A DNA stretch of 9,575 bases from Pseudomonadota bacterium (lineage in GTDB: Bacteria; Pseudomonadota; Alphaproteobacteria; Rickettsiales; UBA1997): assembly GCA_009921385.1 (NCBI GenBank), contig RFXY01000023.1:1-9575 (forward strand). The letters are read 5' to 3'. The stretch's first letter is position 1. Each line of letters starts with the position of its first letter. Position numbers and translations under genes: made by a program. Below, in pieces: positions 1-7,765 of this stretch. The notes beneath the pieces are model-generated. The model made no database searches and was not told where the DNA came from. It saw only the letters and a list, made by a program, of their open reading frames with translations.

Positions 1-80
1 GCAATTAAAATTTAACTTTATTTTTTATTGAAAATTGCTTTCAATAGTGCAACAGTGCCATAACAAAATTTTATCAAAAA
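1..80 (+). promoter_or_regulatory. AT-rich leader of the atpH operon with a small inverted repeat
   Basis: Non-coding stretch before atpH. It holds a 7-bp inverted repeat, ATTGAAA (27-33) and TTTCAAT (39-45), with a 5-nt spacer. A poorly matching promoter can be drawn (TTGCTT at 35-40, CATAAC at 59-64, 18-bp spacing), but neither hexamer is good and the true promoter may lie upstream of the window. The inverted repeat is preceded, not followed, by a T-run, so it is not a + strand intrinsic terminator. There is no purine-rich ribosome-binding site before the ATG at 81. The leader ends in TTATCAAAAAA, an 11-mer that recurs twice in the rsmG leader. Confidence 0.25.
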
Positions 81-611
81 ATGCTTATTAGCAAAAGTTA
101 CAGTAAAGCCTTATTTAATCTAGCTTTACAAGAGCAAATTTTAACTCAAATAAAAGAGCAATTGATAGAGCTAAACAAACTTTTTACCCCTAGTTTACTT
201 ATCGATTTAAAAAATCCTACACTAAATAAAAACTCTTTATTGATCGCAATTAAAAAAATCATTGAAAAGGCAAATTTTTCATCAATTATCAATAACTTTT
301 TGCTGATTTTAACAAAAAACAAAAAAATTCACCTCTTGCCAGAGATTCAGCAAAATTTTTTGCATCTCTACAATAAACACCATAATATTTTACAAATCCA
401 AGTTGTTTCTACCACAGGCAAAATCGATATTGAACCAATAAATAACATTCTTAGCAAAAAATTACCTTTGCAAAAATTCATCATTTCACAAGTAAGTAAT
501 CCACAAATATTGTCTGGCTTACAAATTAACATTGAAAACACTATTTTTGATGCTAGTCTTTCTCAAAATCTAGCCGAAATAAAACAATATCTTATTAATT
601 CTCTTAATTAA
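81..611 (+). CDS. atpH: F1F0 ATP synthase subunit delta
   Basis: Delta subunit (OSCP homologue) of the F-type ATP synthase. It sits on top of the F1 alpha3beta3 head and ties it to the F0 peripheral stalk on the cytoplasmic side of the inner membrane. The 176-aa length fits the family (about 175-185). The N-terminus has the typical Y-x-K-A-L-F-x-L-A helix (residues 7-15), and the C-terminus has the usual Gly-Leu then beta-strand then D-x-S-L...L-x-x-I-K-x-x-L pattern (about 145-172). The middle is poorly conserved, as is normal for delta. The ATG at 81 leaves only a few residues before the conserved helix, so the start is convincing although no Shine-Dalgarno motif precedes it. atpA starts 12 bp after the stop, which supports the identification. 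First gene of the visible operon. Confidence 0.9.
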   Translation: MLISKSYSKALFNLALQEQILTQIKEQLIELNKLFTPSLLIDLKNPTLNKNSLLIAIKKIIEKANFSSIINNFLLILTKNKKIHLLPEIQQNFLHLYNKHHNILQIQVVSTTGKIDIEPINNILSKKLPLQKFIISQVSNPQILSGLQINIENTIFDASLSQNLAEIKQYLINSLN

Positions 612-623
612 TTTTTTATCACT

Positions 624-2165
624 ATGTCTCTAGACACAAATCAAATTTACAGCATTTTACAAGAAAGTTTTAAAGACTACAATCAAAACACTCAGCTTAC
701 CGAAATCGGTAAAGTTATAAAGGTTGGTGACGGTATCGCTTGGGTTTATGGCCTAAATTCTGTGCAAGCAGGCGAAATGGTTGAGTTTGATTCTGGGGTA
801 AAAGGCATGGCACTTAACCTCGAAGAAGAATCAGTTGGCATCGTAATTTTTGGCGAAACTCCTTCAATCAAAGAAGGCTCAATTGTTAAAAGAACAGGTA
901 AAATTGTTGAAGTTCCAGTTGGCGAAGGTTTATTAGGCAGAGTGGTTGACGGTTTAGGCAATCCAATTGATGGCAAAGGCCCTCTAAAAAATGTTGAATA
1001 TCGTAAACTCGAAGTAAAAGCCCCAGGTATTATCGCTAGGCAATCAGTTTCTGAGCCAATGCAAACTGGGCTTAAAGCAATAGATGCCCTTATTCCTATT
1101 GGTAGGGGTCAAAGAGAGCTCATCATTGGCGACAGGCAAACTGGTAAAACTGCCATTGTTATCGATACCTTCATCAATCAAGCTAAAGCACATCAACAAA
1201 ACGACGATAAACAAAAATTATTTTGTATTTATGTGGCAATTGGTCAAAAAAGATCTACCGTTGCTCAAATTGTAAAAACCCTGCAAGATGCAGGAGCTAT
1301 GTCTTATTCAGTGGTTGTGGCGGCTACAGCTTCTGAGGCTTCAACTTTGCAATTTTTTGCTCCATATGCTGGCTGTGCCATTGGCGAATATTTCCGCGAT
1401 AATGGCAAACATGCCCTCATTGCCTACGACGATCTTTCTAAACATGCCGTTGCCTATCGCGAAATGTCTTTACTTTTAAGAAGACCACCAGGAAGAGAAG
1501 CTTATCCTGGAGATGTTTTTTATATTCATTCTCGCCTATTAGAAAGGGCAGCAAAATTGTCCGACAATTTAGGTGGCGGCTCACTTACTGCTCTGCCAAT
1601 CATCGAAACACAAGCTGGCGATGTTTCTGCCTACATTCCTACCAATGTTATTTCTATTACCGATGGTCAAATTTTCTTAGAAACCGATTTATTTTATAAA
1701 GGCATTAAACCTGCGGTAAATGTTGGTTTATCAGTTTCAAGGGTCGGTTCGGCAGCTCAAACCAAAGCAATGAAACAGGTTGCTGGCACCATCAAGCTTG
1801 ATTTGGCTCAATTTCGTGAACTAGAAGCCTTTTCTCAATTCGGTTCCGATCTCGATATTTCAACTCAAAAACTATTAGATAGAGGTAAAAAACTCACCGA
1901 ACTATTAAAACAAAACCAGTTTTCTCCTCTTGGCTTTGAAGAGCAAGTGGTTTCTATTTATGTTGGTGTAAAAGGTTATCTCGATAAAGTTTCGGTAAAA
2001 GATGTTAATAAATTCGAAGAACAATTTTTGCAAAAAATCAAAACTGCTTATCCAGAAATTTTGCAATCTATTGCTAAAGAACAAAAAATTACCGAATCAA
2101 CAGAAAGTCAATTAAAACAAGCTATTGTTGATTTTCTTGAGATTTTTCTTCATCAAAAATCATAA
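624..2165 (+). CDS. atpA: F1F0 ATP synthase subunit alpha
   Basis: Non-catalytic nucleotide-binding subunit of the F1 head; it alternates with beta in the alpha3beta3 hexamer and supplies an arginine to the catalytic site. Full length at 513 aa and very well conserved. The N-terminal beta-barrel covers about residues 25-95. Walker A GDRQTGKT is at 169-176 (Lys175), the Walker B strand ALIAYDD at about 264-270, and the family signature [11 protein letters not shown] at 363-373, ending in the expected arginine finger Arg373. The C-terminal helical domain runs to the end without truncation. Codon use is AT-biased like its neighbours, with no sign of transfer. It lies between atpH (12-bp gap) and atpG (15-bp gap). 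The gap before the ATG has no Shine-Dalgarno sequence. Confidence 0.98.
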   Translation: MSLDTNQIYSILQESFKDYNQNTQLTEIGKVIKVGDGIAWVYGLNSVQAGEMVEFDSGVKGMALNLEEESVGIVIFGETPSIKEGSIVKRTGKIVEVPVGEGLLGRVVDGLGNPIDGKGPLKNVEYRKLEVKAPGIIARQSVSEPMQTGLKAIDALIPIGRGQRELIIGDRQTGKTAIVIDTFINQAKAHQQNDDKQKLFCIYVAIGQKRSTVAQIVKTLQDAGAMSYSVVVAATASEASTLQFFAPYAGCAIGEYFRDNGKHALIAYDDLSKHAVAYREMSLLLRRPPGREAYPGDVFYIHSRLLERAAKLSDNLGGGSLTALPIIETQAGDVSAYIPTNVISITDGQIFLETDLFYKGIKPAVNVGLSVSRVGSAAQTKAMKQVAGTIKLDLAQFRELEAFSQFGSDLDISTQKLLDRGKKLTELLKQNQFSPLGFEEQVVSIYVGVKGYLDKVSVKDVNKFEEQFLQKIKTAYPEILQSIAKEQKITESTESQLKQAIVDFLEIFLHQKS

Positions 2166-2180
2166 TGAGACTGTTTTGTT

Positions 2181-3068
2181 ATGGCAAATCTTAAAACCTT
2201 AAAAAACAGAATTAAATCGGTAAAATCTACTCAAAAAATTACCAAAGCCATGAAAATGGTTGCGGCCTCTCGTTTGAAAAAAGCTAAACATTTGGTCGAA
2301 TCTTCTCGTTCTTATGCTTATAAACTAGCTCAATTAACCTCCGATTTAGCTTCTAACATTGCAGTGAGAAGCACTCTTAATCAAGAGTTTCCTTTACTTA
2401 CTGGCAAAGGTCACAACAATATTCATCTGCTTGTGGTTATTTCTTCTGATCGTGGCTTATGCGGTGGCTTAAACACTGCAACGGTTAAGTTTGTAAAACA
2501 AACAGTTCAGCAATTAACTAGTCAAGGCAGAGAAGTGAAAATATTTTGCTTAGGTAAAAAAGCCTACGAACCTTTAAAAAATGTTTTTGCTAAACACATT
2601 ATCGGCAGTGAATTTGGCTTATTTCGTGGCATTATAAATTTTGATAATGCTCATCAAATAAGTGAAAAAATTATTGCATTATTTAACGAAAATCAATTTG
2701 ATATATGCAGTGTAATTTATAGCAAGTTCAAGTCTGCCCTTTCTCAAGAGCAAGTAATGCAACAAATCATTCCTGCTCCAATAAATTATCACAACCAAAA
2801 GCAACAAGGCGAATCGCCAATAGAATATCAACCAGATCAAAAATCTATCTTGTCAGAATTGCTACCCAAAAATATTGCTGTGCAATTCTATATTCAACTA
2901 CTCGAAAATGTTGCCTCCGAACAAGGTGCCCGAATGTCCGCAATGGAATCGGCATCTAATAATGCTGGTAAAATGATTAAAAACCTTTCTTTGGTTTATA
3001 ATCGCACCAGACAAGCCAACATTACTAAAGAATTAATCGATATAATTTCTGGTGCCAATACTATATGA
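2181..3068 (+). CDS. atpG: F1F0 ATP synthase subunit gamma
   Basis: Central rotor shaft of F1, which turns inside the alpha3beta3 ring and couples proton flow to ATP synthesis. The 295 aa are normal for the family. The N-terminal coiled-coil helix is unmistakable (MANLKTLKNRIKSVKS at 1-16, then T-Q-K-I-T-K-A-M-K-M-V-A-A-S to residue 30). The globular domain has SSDRGLCGGLN at 88-98. The C-terminal helix carries ARMSAMESASNNA at 250-262 and runs to the end, so the shaft is complete. The last codons overlap the gltX start in an ATGA arrangement, so the two are probably translationally coupled. Oddity: atpD and atpC, which commonly follow atpG, are absent here and must be elsewhere in the genome. 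Confidence 0.97.
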   Translation: MANLKTLKNRIKSVKSTQKITKAMKMVAASRLKKAKHLVESSRSYAYKLAQLTSDLASNIAVRSTLNQEFPLLTGKGHNNIHLLVVISSDRGLCGGLNTATVKFVKQTVQQLTSQGREVKIFCLGKKAYEPLKNVFAKHIIGSEFGLFRGIINFDNAHQISEKIIALFNENQFDICSVIYSKFKSALSQEQVMQQIIPAPINYHNQKQQGESPIEYQPDQKSILSELLPKNIAVQFYIQLLENVASEQGARMSAMESASNNAGKMIKNLSLVYNRTRQANITKELIDIISGANTI

Positions 3069-4417
3069 CAACCAAAGTTCGCTTCGCCCCCTCACCTACT
3101 GGTTTTTTGCATGTTGGCAACATTAGAACTGCCATTATTAATTTTTTGTTTGCTCAAAAAACTGGCGGTGAATTTTATTTACGCCTCGACGACACTGACG
3201 AACAAAGAGTTAAAGAAGTTTATCGACAAACAATTTTACAAGATATGTCGTGGTTGCAACTCAATTATCAGCAACTATTTCAGCAATCTAATCGTCTCGC
3301 TTTTTATGAAAAAGCCAAACAACAGCTTTTAAGCAACGGCAGGCTTTATGAGTGTTTTGAAACCGAAGAAGAATTAAATTTACAAAGAAAATCACAAATC
3401 GCCTCTGGTGTTCGCCCAATTTATAATCGAGCAAGCCTGCAAATCACCACTCAACAAAAATCCGACCTCAGAAAAAAAGGTCTTAAACCTCACTATCGTT
3501 TTCTTGTAAAAGATAGTCCGGTTTCTTGGCAAGATCAAATAAAAGGCAAAATCACCTACGAAGGCAGGCATTTTTCTGACCCCGTTTTGTTTCGACAAGA
3601 AGATGAAAATGGTTTTGCTGTTCCTACTTACACTTTTTGCTCGGTGGTTGATGATATCGATTATAACATTACTCACATCATTCGGGGCGAAGATCATGTT
3701 ACCAACACTGCCATTCAAATTCAAATTTTTGAAGCCCTCAATGCCACACCGCCACTTTTTGCACATCTGGCTCTAATTAAAGCTTCTGCTGGTAAAATTT
3801 CAAAAAGATTGGGCGGTTTCGACATCAAAACTATGAGAGAAAATGGTTATGATTATCTCACAATTTTAGCTTTTTTAGCCCAAATCGGCACTTCTTCTAC
3901 CACAACAACCATCGCCAACATCAATCAACTGGTTGAAAACTTTGATTTTCGTAATTTTTCAAAATCTGCCACTAACTACGATTTTACTGAACTTACTCAG
4001 TTTAATCACAAAACATTACAAAACCTTGATTTTACCGAAATAAAAAACCGCCTCAATAGCCTAAATATCAACAACATCTCTCAAGAATTGTGGGAGGCTT
4101 GTAAAAAAAATATAAATTTCTTACCAGAAATAGAGCAATGGCAACAAACTTTTAACGATCCCAATTTTCTTTATCACCATCCAGAAAATATCGATTTTTT
4201 ACAACTTGTTGCCACTATTTTGCCACAAGATACCACAAATATCAATGCTTGGCAAACTTGGCTGGGCAATATCAAAGAAAAAACCAACAAACAAGGCAAA
4301 GAAATATTTTTACCTATCAGACTCGCTCTCACTGGCAAAGAACATGGGCCAGAACTAAAACACATTATTAATTTAATTCCTAGAGAACAAATTATTTTCC
4401 GCCTCACTGGTCAATAA
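3065..4417 (+). CDS. gltX: Glutamate-tRNA ligase (rickettsial GltX1 type)
   Basis: Class I aminoacyl-tRNA synthetase that activates glutamate with ATP and loads it on tRNA(Glu) (possibly also tRNA(Gln) if a GatCAB amidotransferase corrects it, as in many alphaproteobacteria). At 450 aa it is full length. The Rossmann-fold HIGH motif is HVGN at 16-19 after FAPSPTG, RGEDH is at 207-211, and the KMSKS loop is KISKR at 244-248. The motif context K-I-S-K-R-x-G-G-F and the C-terminal block FLPIRLALTGKEHGPEL match what I remember of rickettsial GltX1, one of two GltX paralogues in those genomes. Which tRNA it prefers cannot be read from the sequence. It overlaps atpG by 4 bp, so it looks like the last gene of an atpH-atpA-atpG-gltX transcript. 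The palindromic element begins 5 bp after its stop. Confidence 0.96.
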   Translation: MTTKVRFAPSPTGFLHVGNIRTAIINFLFAQKTGGEFYLRLDDTDEQRVKEVYRQTILQDMSWLQLNYQQLFQQSNRLAFYEKAKQQLLSNGRLYECFETEEELNLQRKSQIASGVRPIYNRASLQITTQQKSDLRKKGLKPHYRFLVKDSPVSWQDQIKGKITYEGRHFSDPVLFRQEDENGFAVPTYTFCSVVDDIDYNITHIIRGEDHVTNTAIQIQIFEALNATPPLFAHLALIKASAGKISKRLGGFDIKTMRENGYDYLTILAFLAQIGTSSTTTTIANINQLVENFDFRNFSKSATNYDFTELTQFNHKTLQNLDFTEIKNRLNSLNINNISQELWEACKKNINFLPEIEQWQQTFNDPNFLYHHPENIDFLQLVATILPQDTTNINAWQTWLGNIKEKTNKQGKEIFLPIRLALTGKEHGPELKHIINLIPREQIIFRLTGQ

Positions 4418-4421
4418 TACC

Positions 4422-4690
4422 ATTTCCATAAATAAATACCACACTTCGATCAGAATTCCCCTTCTTGTAGAAGGGGTGGCACGAAGTGCCGGGGTAGTGT
4501 TTGCAAGCCACGGTAGGATCTGCTCGAAAAAACATCGGCGATCGTCTCCCGACACTACCCCGTCTTTTCGCATAAGTTTGCACTTATGCGAAAATCCACC
4601 CCTTCCAAGGAAAGGGGAATTTTGCAACGAATTAGATCTAAATTTTCCTTCCACGGGATGGAGAATTTAGATCGAAATGTGGTTTTAATT
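4422..4690 (+). repeat. Palindromic intergenic element, copy 1 (composite)
   Basis: Fills most of the 314-bp gap between gltX and the first exporter gene. Its first 30 bp (4422-4451) are identical to the start of copy 2 (8577-8606). The 74-bp core 4491-4564 matches copy 2 at 66 of 74 positions with no gaps. It is built of nested inverted repeats: outer arms 4454-4463 with 4612-4621; hairpin CCCCTTC/GAAGGGG (4458-4464, 4470-4476); hairpin GGCAC-GAA-GTGCC (4478-4490); core arms GGGGTAGTGT/ACACTACCCC (4491-4500, 4552-4561); and a perfect 13-bp stem with a 4-nt loop (4565-4594). An additional palindrome occupies 4635-4673. The right boundary is approximate. No U-tract follows, so it is not a classic terminator, although folded RNA could stop or stabilise the gltX transcript. 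No transposase is encoded. Confidence 0.85.
4635..4673. repeat. Extra terminal palindrome module within copy 1
   Basis: Two 18-nt arms (4635-4652 and 4656-4673) pair around a 3-nt loop with one G-T wobble and one mismatch. The right arm plus the bases after it (to about 4690), read on the - strand, closely match the left end of copy 2 (8593-8620: ...CCACACTTCGATCTAAATTC...). Copy 1 therefore ends in an inverted copy of the element's own left end. Copy 2 lacks this module. Confidence 0.7.
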
Positions 4691-4731
4691 AGCGAAATGA
4701 AAATGATGTGCGAATTATAAATTAAGAAAAA

Positions 4732-5751
4732 ATGACAAAAAACACTCAACACAACACAATTGATAAATTTCTTTGGTCGGTAATCAAGCCCTATAAATGG
4801 TGGTATTTGTTGATGTTGCAAGCCCCAATTTTGGTGAGCTTTTTTATTCCTCTCAACAATTATGCTTTAAAATTATTGATCGATAACATCAGCAACCTTG
4901 CTACTTTTGATTTTTCGGTTGTTTTATACCAGTTTTCGATTTTTTGTTTTGCCTGCTTGGCAAATGAACTATGTTGGCGAATCGCCAATTTTGCCGATTA
5001 CCACTCGCAACCAAAAATTGAGGCAAAAATTGTTGAAAATGCCTTTACAATTGTCATTAATCGGCAGTTTTTATATTTTCAAAATAATTTATCAGGCAAA
5101 ATTGCCAGCAAAATTGCAGGCATCCAAACTAATTTTGTGCAAATACAAGATTTATTTTATTTTCAAATCATTTGTTTGGTTTTGCAAATTATTATTTCGC
5201 TTGTGATGTTATTTTTTGTGCATATCAAGCTAGCAATTTTGGTGATGCTATGGCTTGTGGTGTTGTTGCCAGTTTGTTTTGTTAGCAAGAAAAAATTAGC
5301 CAATCTTTCTGCTTTTGCTACTCATAAAAAACAAGAAATTACCGGAGTTATCAACGATGCAATTGCCAACATTAGCACAATTTTTGCCTTTGCTTCAAAA
5401 AATAAAGAACAAAATTTATTAGCAAAACACAATGCCGAATTTATTTTTGCAGAAAAAAACAGGTTAAAATTTTTATTTATCAACCACATTTTTATTGGTT
5501 TTGTTTATTGCTTAATGTCGATCAGCATTCTCTATTTACTAATCAAACTAAGACAACAACAGCTCGTAAGCAACGGCGAATTGGCAATGGTTTTTTCGTT
5601 AATCTATTTTACTATCGATGCAACTTGGCACTTGCTGAAGGCTTTTGATAATTTACTAATTGCGGTGGGCGATTTTAAAGAATCGTTTTTGGTTTTGCAA
5701 AATTATGAAACAAGTTTTGATAAAAACCAAGCCAAAACACTAGTTATATGA
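4732..5751 (+). CDS. ABC exporter membrane-domain protein 1 (no ATPase domain)
   Basis: Membrane half of an MsbA-like (type IV) ABC exporter, presumably in the inner membrane; substrate unknown. The 339 aa hold six likely membrane segments (about 24-50, 62-85, 143-163, 166-185, 247-272, 283-305). Two family features are visible: the cytoplasmic stretch with F-x-N-N-L-S-G-K-I-x-S-K-I (about 116-128), and the second intracellular loop I-N-D-A-I-A-N-I-S-T-I-F-A-F-A (207-221), which in this fold contacts the ATPase. The chain stops at FDKNQAKTLVI, the linker where an ATPase domain would normally begin, and Walker motifs are absent. An in-frame TAA at 4723-4725 makes 4732 the first possible ATG. 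A TATAAA lies at 4716-4721 without a -35 partner. The stop overlaps the next start (ATGA). It must rely on a separate ATPase, most simply the one encoded at 7766-8572. Confidence 0.85.
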   Translation: MTKNTQHNTIDKFLWSVIKPYKWWYLLMLQAPILVSFFIPLNNYALKLLIDNISNLATFDFSVVLYQFSIFCFACLANELCWRIANFADYHSQPKIEAKIVENAFTIVINRQFLYFQNNLSGKIASKIAGIQTNFVQIQDLFYFQIICLVLQIIISLVMLFFVHIKLAILVMLWLVVLLPVCFVSKKKLANLSAFATHKKQEITGVINDAIANISTIFAFASKNKEQNLLAKHNAEFIFAEKNRLKFLFINHIFIGFVYCLMSISILYLLIKLRQQQLVSNGELAMVFSLIYFTIDATWHLLKAFDNLLIAVGDFKESFLVLQNYETSFDKNQAKTLVI

Positions 5752-5795
5752 ACTTAACACAATTTTTTTTACCAATTTTAAAACCACATAAATGG
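5719..5795 (+). repeat. 77-bp junction direct repeat, copy 1
   Basis: Spans the last 11 codons of membrane gene 1, the ATGA stop/start overlap and the first 16 codons of membrane gene 2. It matches 6723-6799 at 73 of 77 positions, including an exact 45-nt run. Similarity falls off sharply on both sides. The copies are 1004 bp apart, one membrane gene. It includes an 8-T run at 5763-5770. Confidence 0.95.
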
Positions 5796-6755
5796 CGATT
5801 TTTTTTGATGTGGCAAATTCCTATAATATCTGCCTTGTTTTATGTTGGCAATAGTTTTGCTTTAAAAATTTTGGTTGATAAACTTTTGGCAAAAAACTCT
5901 CAAAATATTGTTTTGTTGGCGGTTTTAGCTTTGGTTGGCATTGCTTTTTTGCAAGAAGTTTGGTGTAGACTCGCCCAAATTGCCTTTATTTCGGCACAAA
6001 CCAAAATCAGAACGGCCATTATTTTAAAGTTATATCACTTAATACAAAAAAAAGATTATTATTTTTTTCTCAACACAGCAAGTGGCATTATAATCAGCAA
6101 AATCAAAAGCATTGTCGATTTATATGATGTTATTTTTGCATATTTATGGTTTCGCCTCACCAACCCCTTGATGCTAATAATTATTGGAGTCGCTTCGGTA
6201 TTTTTTATTAACAGCAAGATATTTTTTTTGCTGTTATTTTGCTGTTTACTATTTTTTTGTATTGTCATAAAAATGTCGTTTCGCTACACCAAAATGAGCG
6301 GTAGCGAAAGCGATGCCAAGCATTTAGTTATGGCAAAAATTAGCGATAACATTACCAATATTTTTAATATTTTTTCTTTTGCTAAACAACAACAAGAATA
6401 CCATAAAATCGCAGAAATCACTTGGCATAATCAAGATTCTTTTTATAAACAAAATCATAAAACAGAAAAATATGGTTTTAAAATGGCTGTTGTTTCTGGA
6501 AGTTGTTATCTTTTGTGTTTGTCTGCGGTGTTTTTTTATGGAGTTTTTTTGCATCAACAACAAGAAATTTCTAGTGGCGATATGGTTTATTTAATTACCA
6601 TTATTTATCAAATTATTCATTCTATGTGGGGTTTAAGTGCGGAAATCGGCAGTTTTTATGGCAAAATTGGCGATTTTTCTGCTTCTTTTTCGTTGCTAAA
6701 TCAAGGAGCCGATTATAATCTCGATAAAAACCAAGCCAAAGCATTAGTTATATGA
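5748..6755 (+). CDS. ABC exporter membrane-domain protein 2 (no ATPase domain)
   Basis: Second membrane-only half of the exporter, 335 aa, paralogous to its neighbours but strongly diverged after the first 17 residues. Likely membrane segments lie at about 17-44, 53-76, 136-154, 157-177, 244-268 and 278-298. The cytoplasmic features are kept: F-F-L-N-T-A-S-G-I-I-I-S-K-I (106-119) and I-S-D-N-I-T-N-I-F-N-I-F-S-F-A (198-212), the region expected to dock on an ATPase. The chain ends LDKNQAKALVI, nearly the same as protein 1. Its start lies inside the stop of protein 1 and its stop overlaps the start of protein 3, so translation is probably coupled. No Shine-Dalgarno sequence is visible. The reading frame is intact, so it is not an evident pseudogene. 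Substrate and partner choice cannot be read from the sequence. Confidence 0.85.
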   Translation: MNLTQFFLPILKPHKWRFFLMWQIPIISALFYVGNSFALKILVDKLLAKNSQNIVLLAVLALVGIAFLQEVWCRLAQIAFISAQTKIRTAIILKLYHLIQKKDYYFFLNTASGIIISKIKSIVDLYDVIFAYLWFRLTNPLMLIIIGVASVFFINSKIFFLLLFCCLLFFCIVIKMSFRYTKMSGSESDAKHLVMAKISDNITNIFNIFSFAKQQQEYHKIAEITWHNQDSFYKQNHKTEKYGFKMAVVSGSCYLLCLSAVFFYGVFLHQQQEISSGDMVYLITIIYQIIHSMWGLSAEIGSFYGKIGDFSASFSLLNQGADYNLDKNQAKALVI

Positions 6756-6799
6756 ACTTAACACAATTTTTTTTACCAATTTTAAAACCCTATAAATGG
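6723..6799 (+). repeat. 77-bp junction direct repeat, copy 2
   Basis: Partner of 5719-5795. It covers the end of membrane gene 2, the ATGA overlap and the start of membrane gene 3. The four differences are two near the end of the upstream gene (K-T versus K-A codons, and a silent C/T) and two near the KPHKW/KPYKW codons. The 8-T run is at 6767-6774. Confidence 0.95.
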
Positions 6800-7762
6800 T
6801 GGTTTTTATTAATTTTTCAAGCAGGATTTTTTGGATCTTTTTATAGTTTTATGTGGTATTATGCCATTAAAATATTAATTGAAAAAACCTCTTTAATTGC
6901 CAATAATCAACAAATTGCTTGGCAAGAATTTATTTTTCCAGTAGCAATTTTTATTGGGGCAGAAATTTTTGTTAACACTGTTTGGCGATTTTCAAACTAT
7001 GCTCATTTAAAATCGCAACCCTACATTCAAAAAGATATTTTGTTAAAAAGTTACCAATATCTCACTAATCATTCTTATCAATTTTTTCTCAATAACAATA
7101 GTGGCTTGTTGTTAAGTAAAATCAGAAAAATAGTTGATTCTTATGGTAATTTGTTTTCTTCGATGCAACATGGTTTTGGTTGTTTATTGATGCAAACAAT
7201 TGTTAATATTGTTATTTTGTTATTTATCAATAAATATCTTGGCTTAATTTTGTTTGCTTGGTTTGTTATTGCTTTTCCTGTTATGGCGAATATGTCAAAA
7301 AATCTCGCAAAATTAGCAGATATCGAATATGAAGAAAAACATAAGATTATTGGCTTAATTGGCGATAATATTTTAAACATCAACAATTTATTTGCTTTTA
7401 CTAGCAGAAAAAAAGAACAAAATTTATTAAACAATAAAATCAGTGTCAAGGTAATACCAGCCGAAATTCAATCAACTTGGTATTATATGAAAATGCACAT
7501 AATTAGCGGTTTGCTTTATGTTTTAGCAATGCTAGTGATGATGATTACCACTATTTGGCTTTGTTATCAGCATCAGTTACAGGTGAGTGATTTAGTATTA
7601 ATTTTTGGTGTAGGGCTTGCAGTGTTTGATAGCAGTTGGAAAGCAATCAAAGAATTTCACAATGTTGTTAAGCAAATTGCCGACTTAACATCGGCTTTTA
7701 GCATTATTCAAATCAAACAACAAGTATTAGATAAACCACTTTCGCAAGAACTTAACATTTAA
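6752..7762 (+). CDS. ABC exporter membrane-domain protein 3 (no ATPase domain)
   Basis: Third membrane-only half, 336 aa. The first 17 residues match protein 2 except at position 14 (His versus Tyr) and position 17 (Arg versus Trp); the rest is diverged. Likely membrane segments lie at about 17-44, 58-80, 140-160, 162-180, 247-271 and 279-298. Conserved cytoplasmic pieces are F-F-L-N-N-N-S-G-L-L-L-S-K-I (111-124) and I-G-D-N-I-L-N-I-N-N-L-F-A-F (203-216). It ends LDKPLSQELNI, at the same linker position as the other two but with its own sequence, and stops 3 bp before the ATPase gene. That spacing makes it the most natural direct partner of the ATPase, although all three keep docking-loop features. 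No ATP-binding motif is present. Confidence 0.85.
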   Translation: MNLTQFFLPILKPYKWWFLLIFQAGFFGSFYSFMWYYAIKILIEKTSLIANNQQIAWQEFIFPVAIFIGAEIFVNTVWRFSNYAHLKSQPYIQKDILLKSYQYLTNHSYQFFLNNNSGLLLSKIRKIVDSYGNLFSSMQHGFGCLLMQTIVNIVILLFINKYLGLILFAWFVIAFPVMANMSKNLAKLADIEYEEKHKIIGLIGDNILNINNLFAFTSRKKEQNLLNNKISVKVIPAEIQSTWYYMKMHIISGLLYVLAMLVMMITTIWLCYQHQLQVSDLVLIFGVGLAVFDSSWKAIKEFHNVVKQIADLTSAFSIIQIKQQVLDKPLSQELNI

Positions 7763-7765
7763 TTT

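Noticed and set aside
27..45. Terminator hairpin upstream of atpH
   Set aside because: Only a 7-bp A/T-rich stem, with the T-run before rather than after it on the + strand.
746..976. - strand open frame within atpA, and similar frames inside gltX, membrane genes and rsmG
   Set aside because: They lie opposite or out of frame with strongly conserved genes and show no recognisable protein features.
4373..4654. - strand open frame through element copy 1 sharing D-G-V-V-x-G-D-D-R-R-C-F-F-E with a frame at 8524-8808
   Set aside because: The likeness follows from the repeat's nucleotide identity. The rest of the frames differ, they run into neighbouring genes, and low-complexity palindromes make up most of them.
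5748..7762. Membrane genes 2 and 3 as decaying fragments of a fused exporter
   Set aside because: Both frames are intact, of matching length, keep the docking-loop pattern and have precise ATGA coupling; no remains of ATPase sequence lie between them.
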